A stretch of 64,000 nucleotides of DNA from contig JBAMDO010000158.1 in assembly GCA_037074765.1 (NCBI GenBank), positions 62,001 through 126,000 of the forward strand. Reading direction: 5' to 3'. The notes below the pieces were generated by a model, which searched no databases, had not been told where the DNA came from, and saw nothing but the letters and a program-made list of their open reading frames with translations. Of this stretch, positions 39,901-51,685 are shown in pieces (within the stretch, counting starts at the first letter, position 1; every line of letters begins with the position of its first letter). A program made the position numbers and the translations under genes. This DNA is from Mansonella perstans (Eukaryota > Nematoda > Chromadorea > Rhabditida > Onchocercidae).

Positions 39901-40615
39901 CGTTTAATTAGTTATTTCGCACTCATTACAGTACTTTATTTATTAAATAATTAATTAACTAATTATGTTTTATATTCAATAGTATTTAAAAAGTGAAAAG
40001 TAAGCAAATATAGTTAATTTGTTCACACATTGTTTACAAAATGTTTGCTAATTAACACAATAATTAATTAATCGATAAAAAAAATTTCCCGTCTCATTTT
40101 TCGTCATTCTGACAATTACATTTAGATACAAGAAAGTATTTAATTAGTGAATGTATTAATTAGTGGAATAATATGTTGCAAAATGAATGCAGTAATTGGC
40201 AACTAAATCTTATAAATGAATACATTAATTAACAAAATAAATGCTCTTAAATATCCCAAATTGTTAATAATTTATTATATGTTTAACTTTGACCTTTCCG
40301 GTTAATGAATTTATTTATAAAGTATGAAAGATTTCAACTTAAAATAACATTTTTTTCTGCTTTTAAATTTCAATTTAAAATATTATTTTTAGCATTCAAA
40401 AAGTTTTTCACTCCTAAGGTAAGAAATTGAAACGAAAGAGAGAACAATGTAGAGAAAATTTAAGGTTCAGATGATGAATTTAAATCAGATGGTAACGGGT
40501 ATTTATTACAATGTAAAAGCATGTCTACACACGTGTATGTATATGTATACGTATATGCATGTGTATGTATGTATAGTCATCACATATGTTTTTTTTTTCA
40601 AAACAAAGCTGAGAA

Positions 40616-40806
40616 GAAATGACAAATTTTGTGGAGAAAAATGAGAAATTCAAGAATTCCAAGAATATGAGAAATTCCAAAGCTATTCCAGAGAAAGGAA
40701 ATGATAAATTTGTGAAAAAAAATGAGAAGTTGCAGAGATATTCCAAAAAAAGGAAATGATAAATTTGTAGAAGAAAATGAGAAATTGCAAAGATTCTCCA
40801 GCTAGA
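40616..40806. repeat. Degenerate 55-bp tandem repeat
   Basis: Two clear copies at 40697-40751 and 40752-40806 share GGAAATGATAAATTTGT and AAATGAGAA. A third, more diverged copy starts near 40616. Open minus-strand frames over it (Phe/Leu-rich) are by-products. Confidence 0.7.
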
Positions 40807-41872
40807 GGAAGAAAGAGCTGTCTTTTTGCAAGCAATTTTGATGGATGAATTTCAATCAAGCGTAACACGAAGAAATTAATGTTGCAAATATGTATGTATT
40901 GCCTAAATGTATTTAATGTGGAAAATTTTTGAAAACAAATTTTATTTGAAAAATTGAAATTCGAAAAGCAAAAAAAAAATAATTTATAATTTATAAAATA
41001 AACACAAAAAAAAAGAAGATCGATAAAGATCGATAAGAGTTTAGTTTTTTTCATCTTAATGCTTTCTTTTAAACTAAATTTGTTTCATTTAAAACCTTTT
41101 TTTCTGTTTAAAACTTTTTCTTTTTCTGTTATTTATTACTTAAATAAATTTTTAATAGCAAATGATTGCTTAGTCGCTAATAAATTTGATCGATTGTATT
41201 CAGTTATTCGGCTTTCTGGAAAAAAAAAGATTGACAAATTGACTGAATTTATCACTGCACATAAAGATTAGCATAACTAAATAATCGTATAACTAATTAG
41301 CATATCTAATTAATATAATTATAATATTATCGAACCTATTAAGTGATTTTGCAAAATTGTGTCAAAACGAAAATTAAAATACCATTGTTAAGATGATGAA
41401 AAAAAAAACATCATACATGATAATGCATAATAATTTAGTACAACAAAAAATGATTTAACAATAGAAAATTATGATTATTACAAAATTAGAGAGCAAAAAT
41501 TAAAGCGATGAAATGAGGAGAAATGCAGTAAGGAAGGACCGACCCATTGAGAGGAAAGTCAGTGATGATCACTTGAAATTCCTTTCACTTTCAACAGCTA
41601 CAATTATTGTAACATTTTTTTCTTTTTTTCTTCTGTTTCTCAGACTACGATTAAACATTGGAATTAAAACGAAATGTTCCGTGTAAAGTTCGCGAAGAGA
41701 AAAAAGTTTTAAAAAAATATTGTAAATTAGTGCTGATTGATACGATATGATGTAAAGAATTTCAAACGATATTTACATCTAATATTATTAAAAGGAATGA
41801 TAAATTTTACCGTACGCAAATTTTACCGTATTGCTATATAATGTCTATGAAAAAATACACTTAACACTTTAG

Positions 41873-41941
41873 TATAAATATAATAGAGATAAATAAAATG
41901 CATCAATATATATATATGTATTGATCTCTATTATATTTATA
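41873..41941. repeat. Perfect 18-bp inverted repeat with AT-rich loop
   Basis: The arms are TATAAATATAATAGAGAT (41873-41890) and its exact reverse complement (41924-41941). The loop itself holds ATCAATATATATATATGTATTGAT-like dyad sequence. It could extrude as a cruciform or be the core of a small foldback element. Confidence 0.85.
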
Positions 41942-42102
41942 ATATATATAAGCATATAAACACATCAGTATTACAAATAAAATTAATGATAGCGTTACTA
42001 TCACCAATAGTACACATACAGTATAAACTCATAAACGTCCAACAGATGGATAGTATCCATTGGCGCATCCACCTAGGTACACATGCACGACATGTTTAAA
42101 CC

Positions 42103-42143
42103 CGAATAAATACATCTCGCGCATATCTACCTACATTTATTCG
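42103..42143. repeat. 9-bp inverted repeat in a less A+T-rich patch
   Basis: CGAATAAAT (42103-42111) and ATTTATTCG (42135-42143) flank 23 bases. Just upstream, near 42045-42060, is the palindrome ATGGATAGTATCCAT. The patch 42030-42190 has more G+C than its surroundings. Confidence 0.5.
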
Positions 42144-43819
42144 TTTTGCACACTTCCGCTTGGCACGTAATCACACGTCAATTTAACCACGTATACATAC
42201 AATTTTTGTATAATTGGTCATTTTCTGATAATTAGCGTTATAAGTTTAGATTTGTGTAGGTCATTTTTTATTTTGTTGGCGTTATTCCTATCGAATTATT
42301 TTTTGCTTTTTCAATACGGTCGATATCAATTCCAGTGCATCCGGGATTAGAAATTCAAAATCACTTAGAAAATGTAAAACAGAAAATTATAGCATTCCAT
42401 GCTGTTGCAACATATTTCTTAAAAGCAATTGTCGACGTTGCAGCCAGCAACTTGAAAGTTATATTTTTTTAACTTTGGTTTGTATGTTTTTATTGAATAT
42501 GGTATAGTGAATTTATACTATAGTAGTTTAAGTTTAGAATTTTGTTTTGATGGGACAATGGTTTCTTATAATTTTTTTTTTTTTTTTGGCTTTTGAATAT
42601 AGTACTATTATTTTTTTCCAAACGAAAGGTTCTAAAGCCAATTATTTATTTACAAAATTATGTGTTTTTTTTGCCTTTTATTATTTAAGTTTTTATTATT
42701 TCAAGTTTTGATCTTTTTTGATTTTTTGAAATAACGGACTGTCCCTCGAGCTTCCAGAATATTTCAAATATTTCGGAATTTTCCTAGGCTTTTTGGCATT
42801 TTTGATATTTTGATGCTTTTAGTTTTTTTAGTTCTGTTATTTTTACATATTTTTTAAGCATTTTTATTTGTAAATACTTTTTAATTGATTTTACTTTTGC
42901 ATGCATTTCTGCTTCTTTCGTTTGTAAATATTTCTTTAATAATTAACTTTTGCATACTTTAAGAATCAGACCGAAAGAAAGATAATACATTTCTCGGAAA
43001 CCTTTTAAAATTTATATTTTAAAAATATATAAATAACTCAAACTAAGATTTTAAAGGTCACTTTACAATATCAACAGCAGAACGGTTATCGATTTATAAA
43101 AGTAAGAAGACAATTTTCTGGATAAGACACAATCCAGACAAATCTTAATTTCGTTTGCATATAGCAGAACAGTGATACTTCGATACTCAATCGTCATAAT
43201 TTGATGCAATGACATTCTAGTTTTAATGCTATGTGAAGAGAGGAATTAATCAAATTTTGTGGTTCCAAATTTTTGTGGAACTTCTTAAAAAAAATAAATG
43301 AAACTTCTATTTTGTAGAAATTGTAACAGCAAGCGACGTGTTTCATATACTATACGAATATTGGTAGAGAATATTGTAAAAATATGACTAACAAATGAAA
43401 TTCGTTCAATGAGTATGAAAAAAGCCATATGTTCATCTTTTAGCTTTAAAAAAAATCGTTAAAGGAATTATTAAAGCACCTCAAGACCCAGTACCTAAAG
43501 TTCCTTAATCATAGTATATTTTGCATTTTTTACGTTATACGATTGCAATATTTTCTTACTGATTGATTTTTTTTTACTACATTGATTCTCAGATCACTTA
43601 GTGCATAAAATAGATGCAAATACAGCTTATTGGCCATGAAAAGAGCTACGAGTATACAGCAGGACTTTAAATAATATAAGAGCTGATGAAAATTTTCATC
43701 AGAACTGTTAGGCTGCTTCATCAAAAATTTCATCGTGATGGATGTTGACAATTGCTCTGAGATGTGTGATAGTGAATATTGATGAAGACGACAGTGAGGA
43801 AGAACTGTCTTCAACCACG

Positions 43820-44090
43820 TTCACATATAATACTTATACACACCTATATACAAACATACATGCGCTCTTATGCACATACCTACGCATACATGCGCATAAA
43901 TCCACTCACACCCACACATAAGTGCGCAGAACACGCTCACGCCCATACGCAGCCATCTTGCACATACCTATCACACATACGACACTTCATTTCGACGTGC
44001 ACTGGCGCCAATTCAACAACCATATATGCACAAACACATCCACCTATATGTATATAGCATATAAATCCAACCACACATATACATTAGCAT
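43820..44090. repeat. CA/TA-rich degenerate simple sequence
   Basis: Interrupted CA, ACAT and CACAC runs. The His/Thr/Tyr-rich frames that cross it on the plus strand are composition artefacts. Confidence 0.7.
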
Positions 44091-44559
44091 ATTATTCACA
44101 AAATACAATAATCATTTGTTACTCCAACTTAATATCAAACAAGATGCTAATTATTATTATAACTTATTGTCTTTATTAATGTGATAATTCATCACAAATA
44201 CAAAAAGAATCTTTTCATCGATAGCAAAACCTTTTCAACTGCTTACTGTTATGCATTGTTAATGAGTTTAAGTGATTTATAATTTATTTCGTTGTCCAAT
44301 TTGATTATTTTCCATAATTTCTGCGTCAAGTGAAAAAGATAGTGTAAACGATCTTGAAAAACATGCTTTTACCGGTTAGTTGTTTTGCCTTCTAGCAATT
44401 TGTCGGTAATTTTTTGTTACAAGTTGTAGAAAGATAACTATTATTACTTAAAATTTTATTTTTGTATGCTGCAGGTCGCTTTCTTTCTGATACTATTGTC
44501 GGATAATTTCAAGATCTTGTTTATTTTGTGATATGCTTTGATTTTCTTTGGAACAATTA

Positions 44560-46050
44560 AATCCGATTTTATTCGCTGCATTTTCTAAGAAAGACTTCGA
44601 GATATTTGCATTTCAGCAGTTCATTATTTTAAAAGTTAAAATATTAGTCATTGGATTTTTTGTTAGAGCTTTCTAAAGCTTGCCAAGAGAAATTTTAGCT
44701 TTTGCGAATTTAAGGATTTGATGATCGATTATTTAACTTGTTTTCTTAGGAATTTGATTATTTTATTATGCTATTATCCTACGAATCGAATAGGACTGAG
44801 AAATTAGCTTTTTTGCTGCGATTTTATCCTTTAATGATAGGTATAAACGAGTATTTGTGACATTTGTTGAGCATTCTGAAGAAGTACTGGCTCAGGAAAT
44901 CAAGGAATTTATGGAGAGATAGATGATAGTTTTGATTTCTATGTCACAAAAATAATTGGCACAAACAAATATTTATGACATTTGTTGGTTATGGCAGGAT
45001 TATTTTGTCGTATATGTTATCATAAGAAAAATATCAGAGAATTTCAAATCTAGACGAACTGTTAAGCAAATGTTTTGGATTAAACAAAAAAATGGTGGAA
45101 GTTGAAAATATAAGGCAGCACCTGTTGAGCCAAGTTGATTCTGTTATGAAATAAAATTTGCAATCTTGGTGTTTTTTAGGCGTTTTCTTTTTATTCTGCA
45201 AGGTTCCTGCGCTTTGTATTTTTTATGAGTTAACTATGTTGCCTGTTTTGATTTACACTTATGATCGTCAGATAAAGATTAATGGTTATTATTATTTGAT
45301 ATTGGTATACTTTATTTGTTTTTTGATGTAAATCTTGGTGTTTTTTAGGCGTTTTCTTTTTTTTTATTTCTGTAAATCAAACGGTGCTGTCAAATTAGTT
45401 TTCTTTTTTTTGGCTGACGATTTTATCCTTTAGTGAAAGGACAAACAAATGCGTTTAATTTTTTGATTATGATATTTGCTGTTAACGGCGAAATTATTTT
45501 TATTCACATGTTATTATAAGGAAAATGTAAGAGAATATCAAGCATAGACGAATTGTTAGTAAATGCCTTGGATTGAATGAAAAAAAATGATAAGCAGTAG
45601 AACTGATAAAGCAGCACTGCCAATTCAAGTTGGATCTGTTATAAACTGTTATGAAATGAAATTTGTAATCTCCGTTGTTTTTTTTAGAGATCTCTTTTTT
45701 TATTTTGGAAGGTTTATTATGCTTTATGTTTTTTTATGAGTTTACTATGCTTCCTAATTTGTTTGTTTTGATTTGTTTTTTGAGTTATGTTCACCAAGTA
45801 GAGATAAGTGCTTGTTATTATTTGATTTTTTATAATTTAGTTTTTGACACGCCTTATTTGTTTCTTTATAGTTGTGTTTTTTGTTTTTGATTTTTATTTA
45901 TTATAAATTATCAAATTTTTGTATCCTTTTATTGCGTTTGTGTTTCCTTATTATGGTTTCTATTATAACCACTCGAATTTGCTCAATGTGATCATCAGTG
46001 CAAACGTGATTAATCTTTATCATTTGCACAATTTACAGTATTCTTAATAT
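44560..46050 (+). repeat. Repeat unit R1, two tandem copies
   Basis: Segments 44990-45330 and 45480-45890 are direct repeats. Shared landmarks, in order, are an ATGTTATNATAAG-like block, AGACGAA(C/T)TGTTA, TTGGATTNAA, GGCAGCAC or AGCAGCAC, CTGTTATGAAAT and TTTTATGAGTT. An inverted copy lies at 47570-47880. The 44560-44760 part also has an inverted partner at 47930-48070. No protein or RNA family is recognised. Confidence 0.75.
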
Positions 46051-46419
46051 AACTTTACCAGCTCGAGTACGTTCCTCGCGAATAGCAACAATCTCTCCTC
46101 AAAAATTAACATCACTCCATCTTCTATACTATCACACTTCGATAATTTCACTGCAATAATAGCGCAGAAATAGTTAAATAAATTTGTTTTTTTCGTAACT
46201 GAAAGAAGCTAACGAATGAAAGTAAAAAGAATTATCGAATTAAAAGTCCTATTAAATTCTTAAAATTATCAAACACTCAGCAATGAATAATGCCGAAAAT
46301 AATGCAGAAAGTCGATTCTCCATCAAATGAGCATACATTTTCCTACTTTTGTTGTCGTCAATAATTTGCCATCATCCCATAATCCATCTTTATAATCTGT
46401 AGCAATTTCCATGCCTGAA

Positions 46420-47013
46420 ATTAATGCCAAGGATCGTCTGATTAACATTAAGGAACAAAGAGGAACTTTGTAAGGCTTTAACTTATCATTCCTTATCATT
46501 GAAATTTTGTTTTCTAGTTTCTCCGAATTTGCTTTGTGTCAAAGGAATAAGTAATAAAGCGATTCCTGTTGTCTCGATCATAAAGGTAAACATCAATGGT
46601 GCTCGAAATAATTTTAATTAGCATTAAAGCTTTTCAGTTAAATGCTGTAAGAGGAATGGTATCAAAAAAAATTGAGATGCATACCAGTTACTATTTCTTT
46701 ACTATCACGAAAACAGTAGATGATGAGAGCAAGATATACCAACAATTTTACCATACTTGATGTTGTTTCTTGTACAATTTCTAAAATACAGATTTTATTT
46801 CTTCGCAAGCAACTATAAATTTGTCGATCTCATTCTTACAACTCATTTTGAATTGATTCTTGAACAGAATAATTAATGAGAGAATAAGTTAAAACTGTAT
46901 CAAAAAAGAACGAAATTCAACATATACTGAAGAGATGGAGCTACCAGAACCATTCTCAAACGTTGAAAATAAACTAATGGCGGAAGATCTAAACATGGCG
47001 CTTTTATACATTG
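46420..47013 (-). repeat. Repeat unit R2, copy 1, with TATA-like box
   Basis: Read on the minus strand it opens with CAATGTATAAAAGCGC (47013-46998). It continues through CCGCCATTA, ATTTTCAACGTTTGAGAA and an ATG followed by AGTTGTAAGAATGAGATCGA (near 46850). It ends in a part shared with copy 2 (TTAATGCCAAGGATC on the plus strand near 46420). The short frame after the ATG reads MSCKNEIDKF and stops after 21 residues. Confidence 0.75.
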
Positions 47014-47069
47014 AAAGCACAATTATTGAATACAACCAGTTTGACAGTTACGAACGCGTTTAAAGCATG

Positions 47070-47560
47070 AACTTTTTTATCAAGCTTTCGTATTTCTCAA
47101 TTGAATGGAAGAAGAATTAGCTGAATAAGACAGGTAACGAAAAAGATGAGTTATTCCGGTTGTTTTATCCTTCATCGATAACAATGAACAATTTGTAGTC
47201 AATTTCAGCAAATTTGAAGTTTATTTGTAAGATTTTTAACAAAAATTTCCATTTTTTTAGGTTGCCGAGTGCTGTTTTTGGCAAATGCATATGACTTCAA
47301 TTACATATCACAGCGCAAATCCTATGGCAAAAATTGATGCAAAGAAATCTTCAATGTTAAATTGTGTTAAGCAAAAAATGTTACAAAAAAATGGAAATTT
47401 TATAAAGACTTTATTCACTTAAAAAAAGAACTTGAAGTTTACCCAAATGGACTGATAAATTGTTTAATTCTTATCGCTGGAGGATAAAATAACTAGATAA
47501 CCTCATTTTTCTCTTACCTATCTTACAGAGTTATTTCGTCTTCTATTCAGTTCGTGAATA
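47070..47560. repeat. Foldback (inverted repeat) centred near 47.3 kb
   Basis: Left arm about 47070-47260 and right arm about 47380-47560 are diverged reverse complements. Matched landmarks are TTTCGTATTTCTC with its complement of GTTCGTGAATACCAAAG, GGTAACGAAAAAG with CTTACCTATCTTACAG, and AAAAATTTCCATTTTTTTAG with AAAAAAATGGAAATTTT. The spacer is about 120 bases. Confidence 0.65.
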
Positions 47561-47569
47561 CCAAAGCAG

Positions 47570-48250
47570 AACAAAAAACGTCAATAGTTCAAAACTAAGA
47601 AAACTGTAATTTGTGCAAGTGATAAAGTTTTCACTGATGATCAAATTTAGCAAATTAGAGGAGTTATAATAGAAACCAGAAAAGAAAACACAAATGTAAA
47701 AAAAAGAAACAAATATTTTATAAAAGATTGTAAATTTCATTTCATTACGGTTCATAACAGAACCAATTTGAATTAGCAGTGCTGCTTTATCCATTCAATT
47801 GCTTACCATTTTTTTCATTCACTCCAAGGCATTTGTTTAACAGTTGATATTCTATGCTTGATATTCTTTTCCTTATGACCCTAACAAAACATGTCATCAG
47901 TTATGTATTCGAGATTTGCAAAAAGTTAAACTTCTCAAAACAAGCTTTAGAAAGCTCTACAAATAAATTTAGAGACCAATAATTTAACTTTCAAAATAAT
48001 GAACTACTGAAATGCAAACACAGCGAAGTCTTTTTTTAGTAAAATTCAGTGAATAAAATCGAATTTGAATGAGCGGGTATGAAAAAATCAAAGTACATCA
48101 TAAATTAATCTTGAAACTATCCAATACTGGCAGCAGCAAGAGAAATGAAGTAGATTATCAGCTTCAAAGTAATATTTTTCTAACGATATTACAGCGCTGC
48201 AATCCTTCTGAACTGTCCTATTATTTCGTTTAAAATTTCTTGTGGTAGAT
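47570..48250 (-). repeat. Inverted copy of repeat unit R1
   Basis: It reads on the minus strand like 45480-46050. Shared landmarks are GTTCTGTTATGAA, CATTTGTGTTTTC versus GCGTTTGTGTTTCC, GGTTTCTATTATAAC, AATTTGCT, GATCATCAGTG and TTGCACAAATTACAG. Identity looks moderate, so the copies are old. Confidence 0.7.
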
Positions 48251-48379
48251 CCATAAAGTTATATTAAAAAACTCTAATTTGTGTAAGTAATAAAGATTGA
48301 TATATAAAGAGTGATACATTCTTCCACTTTTTTATCGAGAATAATCGGCTATTATTACCTATCTTTATAACTTATGTTA

Positions 48380-48862
48380 GCCTTCACTGAAACTGAAGTT
48401 AATGCCAAGGATCAACTGGTTAACACTAAGAATTAAATTCTAAGCTTTAACTTTATAAACGATCATTTGAAATTTTGTTCTCTACTTTCTTCAAAATTTT
48501 TTCCGTATCAAAGAAATAAGTAATAAAGCAGTTTCTGCTGTCTCGATCACAAAAGTAAACGCTAAAATTGTTCCAAATTAGTGTCAAGCAGCACTGAAGT
48601 TTATTCGGTCAATTACTGTTTTACTAGAAATACTTAAACAGAGGAATAGAATGATTCAAATGCAAGTGATCTCATTCTCATAACTCATTTTAATATAATG
48701 AATTAATTCTTGAATAAAATAATTGATGGAGAGTAAGTTGATGTTATATCAACAAAGAACGAAATTTAGCATACAACTAAAAGCGCAAATTTACGAGACC
48801 TTCCCAAACGTTGAAAATAAAATAATGCCGGAAGACCTAAAAGTAGCGCTTTTATGTATTGG
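48380..48862 (-). repeat. Repeat unit R2, copy 2
   Basis: A direct repeat of 46420-47013. It shares TTAATGCCAAGGATC, TCAAAGAAATAAGTAATAAAGC, GTCTCGATCA, ATAACTCATTTT and the TATA-like box, here CCAATACATAAAAGCGCT on the minus strand (48862-48845). The frame after its ATG (MSYENEITCI) stops after 10 residues. Confidence 0.75.
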
Positions 48863-49757
48863 AAACGGAATTGAATGTAGCCAGTTTTAGAATTATAAAC
48901 ACATTTAAATTATTGACTTTTTTGTTCTGTTTTGGTATTTCTCGAATTGAAAGGGAACGAATTAACGGCAAGACAAGTAACGAAAAAATAGAATCGTTCA
49001 CTTATTTTAATCTCTAATAATAACAATTTATCAAGTCTGTTTCAAAGTGATTGAAATTTTTTGTGAAATTTCCATTTTTTGTAATACTTTCTGCTTTACA
49101 TTATTTAATATTGAAAATTTTTTTTGTATTAATTTTTTTCAAAGAATCTGCGTTGTAATAAATAGTTGAAGTCAAATGTAACTGTAAAATATAACACCCG
49201 GTAATTTAAAAAAACTGAAATTTTTGTAACAAATTTTACAACGATTTAAATCGCTTTGAAAAGAAACTTCAACTTTGCCAAAATTGATTGATAAATTAAT
49301 ATACTGTAAGGCAAAATAACTGAACCATCTCATCTTTTTTTATCTGTCTTACTCGTAAATTCTTTTTCATTCAGTTTGAAAAATACCAAAGTAAATGAAA
49401 AAGGATTTAAAGACGTTTATAAATGTGAAACTGGATACATTCAATTCTTGAAATTGATTCTTGATTGATTTCTTTTCCAATGTATAAAAGCGCTACTTTT
49501 AGGTCTTTCGCCATTATTTTATTTTCAACGTTTAAGAAAATTCTCGTAGATTCTGTGTTTTTAGTTCTTCTTGTTTCAGCTTATTCTGTCAGTAACTATT
49601 CTATTCAAGAATCAATTCATTGCATTAAAATGAGTTGTGAGAATGTGATCGATAGATTTACAAAATGCTTGCGGAGAAACAAGATCGAAACTTTAAAAAT
49701 TGTATGACAACCGACATCAAGTAAAATTATTGATATATCTTGCTCTCGTCATCTATT
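48670..49757. repeat. Foldback pair of R2 units centred near 49.17 kb
   Basis: The left arm (48670-49080, part of copy 2) and the right arm (49260-49757, copy 3 on the plus strand) are diverged reverse complements. Copy 3 has the TATA-like CAATGTATAAAAGCGC at 49478-49493. It also has TTTCGCCATTATTTTATTTTC and ATGAGTTGTGAGAATGTGATC (ATG near 49631), giving an MSCENVIDRF frame that stops after about 25 residues. Confidence 0.7.
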
Positions 49758-50100
49758 ATAGCGCTAACCATAATCATAATTGCTCAAATATTTTTTTATA
49801 TGTTAATTGTTGCATCTTTAAATAAATAATAAATGTGTGGGATTTGAGATAAATAACACTAAAATACACTAAAATAGTGTTTTTATCAATTAGACTAAAT
49901 AATTAACACAGTTTCGAAGGAAAAAAATAACAAGTAATTTAAAACGTAAACAATACAAAAAAATTACTATTTGCATGTTGAAGCTTATTTAAGAAAAAGG
50001 TGAAAAAAAATCGAAATTATTATTTTGGAATGTATATCTAGCATATATTTGTACATATATATATGTTTACTATATATATTTTACTATATATTTATATTAA

Positions 50101-50548
50101 ATAATTTTTTTTTTGGTAGAATCAAAATTTTTACAGATTATAAAGCCGCGGGTGCCAGGCCGCATATCTAATATGAGAAACGTACGCTGAAATTCAGTGT
50201 CAAAGTCTCAGAAAAAGGAAGGTAATAAATTGGATTAAATTTCGAAAACAGCAGGAATTGAAAAGTTTTGACTGTCAGTTCGATCTCAATTACTCTGTTA
50301 TTTAGCCTTCTTTAAATTCAGAACGTCTTCATATACTGGAGTAAAATTAGATTTTGAAGCTATTTTTATTACTTCTAAAAGTATGATATACAATTAGTTT
50401 TCGAAAGCAGTGACAATTTGATCAAAGATACCCACATTTATAGATATTATTAGGTGGTATGGTAAGATTAAATGGGATATTTGGATTTGTAAGAAATGAT
50501 TTTTGGTTGAGAAAAGGTTCTTTGCTATCGTAATGACTAATGGGTTTG
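50101..50548 (+). repeat. 0.45-kb direct repeat, left copy
   Basis: It starts at a T-run followed by GGTAGAAT and AAATTTTTACAGATTATAAA. It carries AAATTGGATTAAATTTCGAA, AGTATGATATACAATTAG and TTTGATCAAAGATACCCACA, and ends near GACTAATGGGT. Similarity to the right copy is high throughout. It is not a recognised family. Confidence 0.85.
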
Positions 50549-51067
50549 TGCTGCTTAGTAATCTGTAGACTAATGATCTACAGGTCATCCCGATATAGAA
50601 GTGGGCGCAAAAGTTAACAAGCGCCTCTATACGTGAAGAATGTACGTACATCAATGATGTAACATTCCACTTAAAACATTAAGCACTCATATTTCAGTAT
50701 CTTTCTATTTCATTTCCAATTATTAAATCTAATAGCATGCTTGAAGGAAAACGTAAGTTTGTTATTTTATTTTTGAAATTTGTAGATTTCATTAGGGAGA
50801 AAATTGCGGAGTAGAAGTGTCATATGACGATGCCATTGAGTTAGGTGGCGGTGGTGATGGAAATGCGAAACATCATCAGCACTCATACAATCTGCTTCAG
50901 TGCTACTTACACCTTACAATTTTGTACCATCAGTTTTTGCTAATTCACAATTGGACATACCATTTTTTTTGACTCCTGAATCGATGTGTTTCGATATATG
51001 AAAATTGTCTGAAATGGAATAAAATGGAACACAAAGCCCAGACATATAGTGCAAATGTATATTTCAG

Positions 51068-51554
51068 AATTTGGGAGCAATGTATCTAAGTCAGTTAGCA
51101 ACAACAACAACAACAACAACAACAATAGGTCAAAATCAGGACCAAAATGGTAGTAATAATACCATCACAACAAATGAACAACAAGACGGAATCATTAATG
51201 GAAATAATAAAACTGAAGTAGCAGCATCAACGCCATCCGAAATGGCGACTTCATCATGTGGCGCTGAATCACCGATATCACCCAAACCATTTGGTAGTAG
51301 GGATCGAGAAGTAGAATCTGCAAGAGAGCGGGATTCTGTAGATAACACTGATCTAAGGTCTTGATGCACTAATTGCGTTTATTACTTCTGAACAAGGATC
51401 TGAGACTTCTGATCGTCTATTAAGGAATTAAAATTTCGACTTAAATTTGATTGATTTTAGCTCAACGAAAATGAATCCTGAAGATATTGCTCTGGCAGAG
51501 AGCAAAAATTTGCAGCGTCAGCAATGCAGCGGCATCGGAATCACAGCAGCTTGA
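51068..51554 (+). CDS. Candidate two-exon gene or gene fragment, unrecognised, 5' end missing
   Basis: Exon 51068-51357 follows the acceptor ATATTTCAG, and exon 51461-51554 follows TTGATTTTAG. Phases agree (2 then 1) and the frame ends in TGA at 51552, giving 127 residues. The start (NLGAMYLSQLA) is followed by a poly-Thr run coded by ACA. Next come an Asn/Gln-rich stretch, ESPISPKPFGSRDREVESAR, and a tail with NPEDIALAESKNLQRQQ. Base composition is richer in G+C than the surroundings and reads like a disordered protein. No start exon was found. A plus-strand frame at 50796-50920 (ENCGVEVSYDDAIELGGGG) could be an upstream exon but does not link in phase. The cassette lies between two 0.45-kb direct repeats. 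The opposite strand is also open over most of the first exon, so strand is not certain. Confidence 0.4.
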
Positions 51555-51685
51555 TCTTTCAAAATGGATCATCTCCATAAGATATAAGGAAGTTGCTTGA
51601 GCAGAAGAATATTTGGTTTTCTTCTTTCGTTCTATTTTCGTCCTACTATTTTTTCCTTTTCTCCTTTCTTGTTCGTTAAAAGTCA

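Noticed and set aside
43530..43814. 94-codon minus-strand frame
   Set aside because: It has no supporting splice sites or homology; length is within chance for the frame.
43779..44179. His/Thr-rich plus-strand frames
   Set aside because: They follow interrupted CA-rich simple sequence and show no domain or codon bias.
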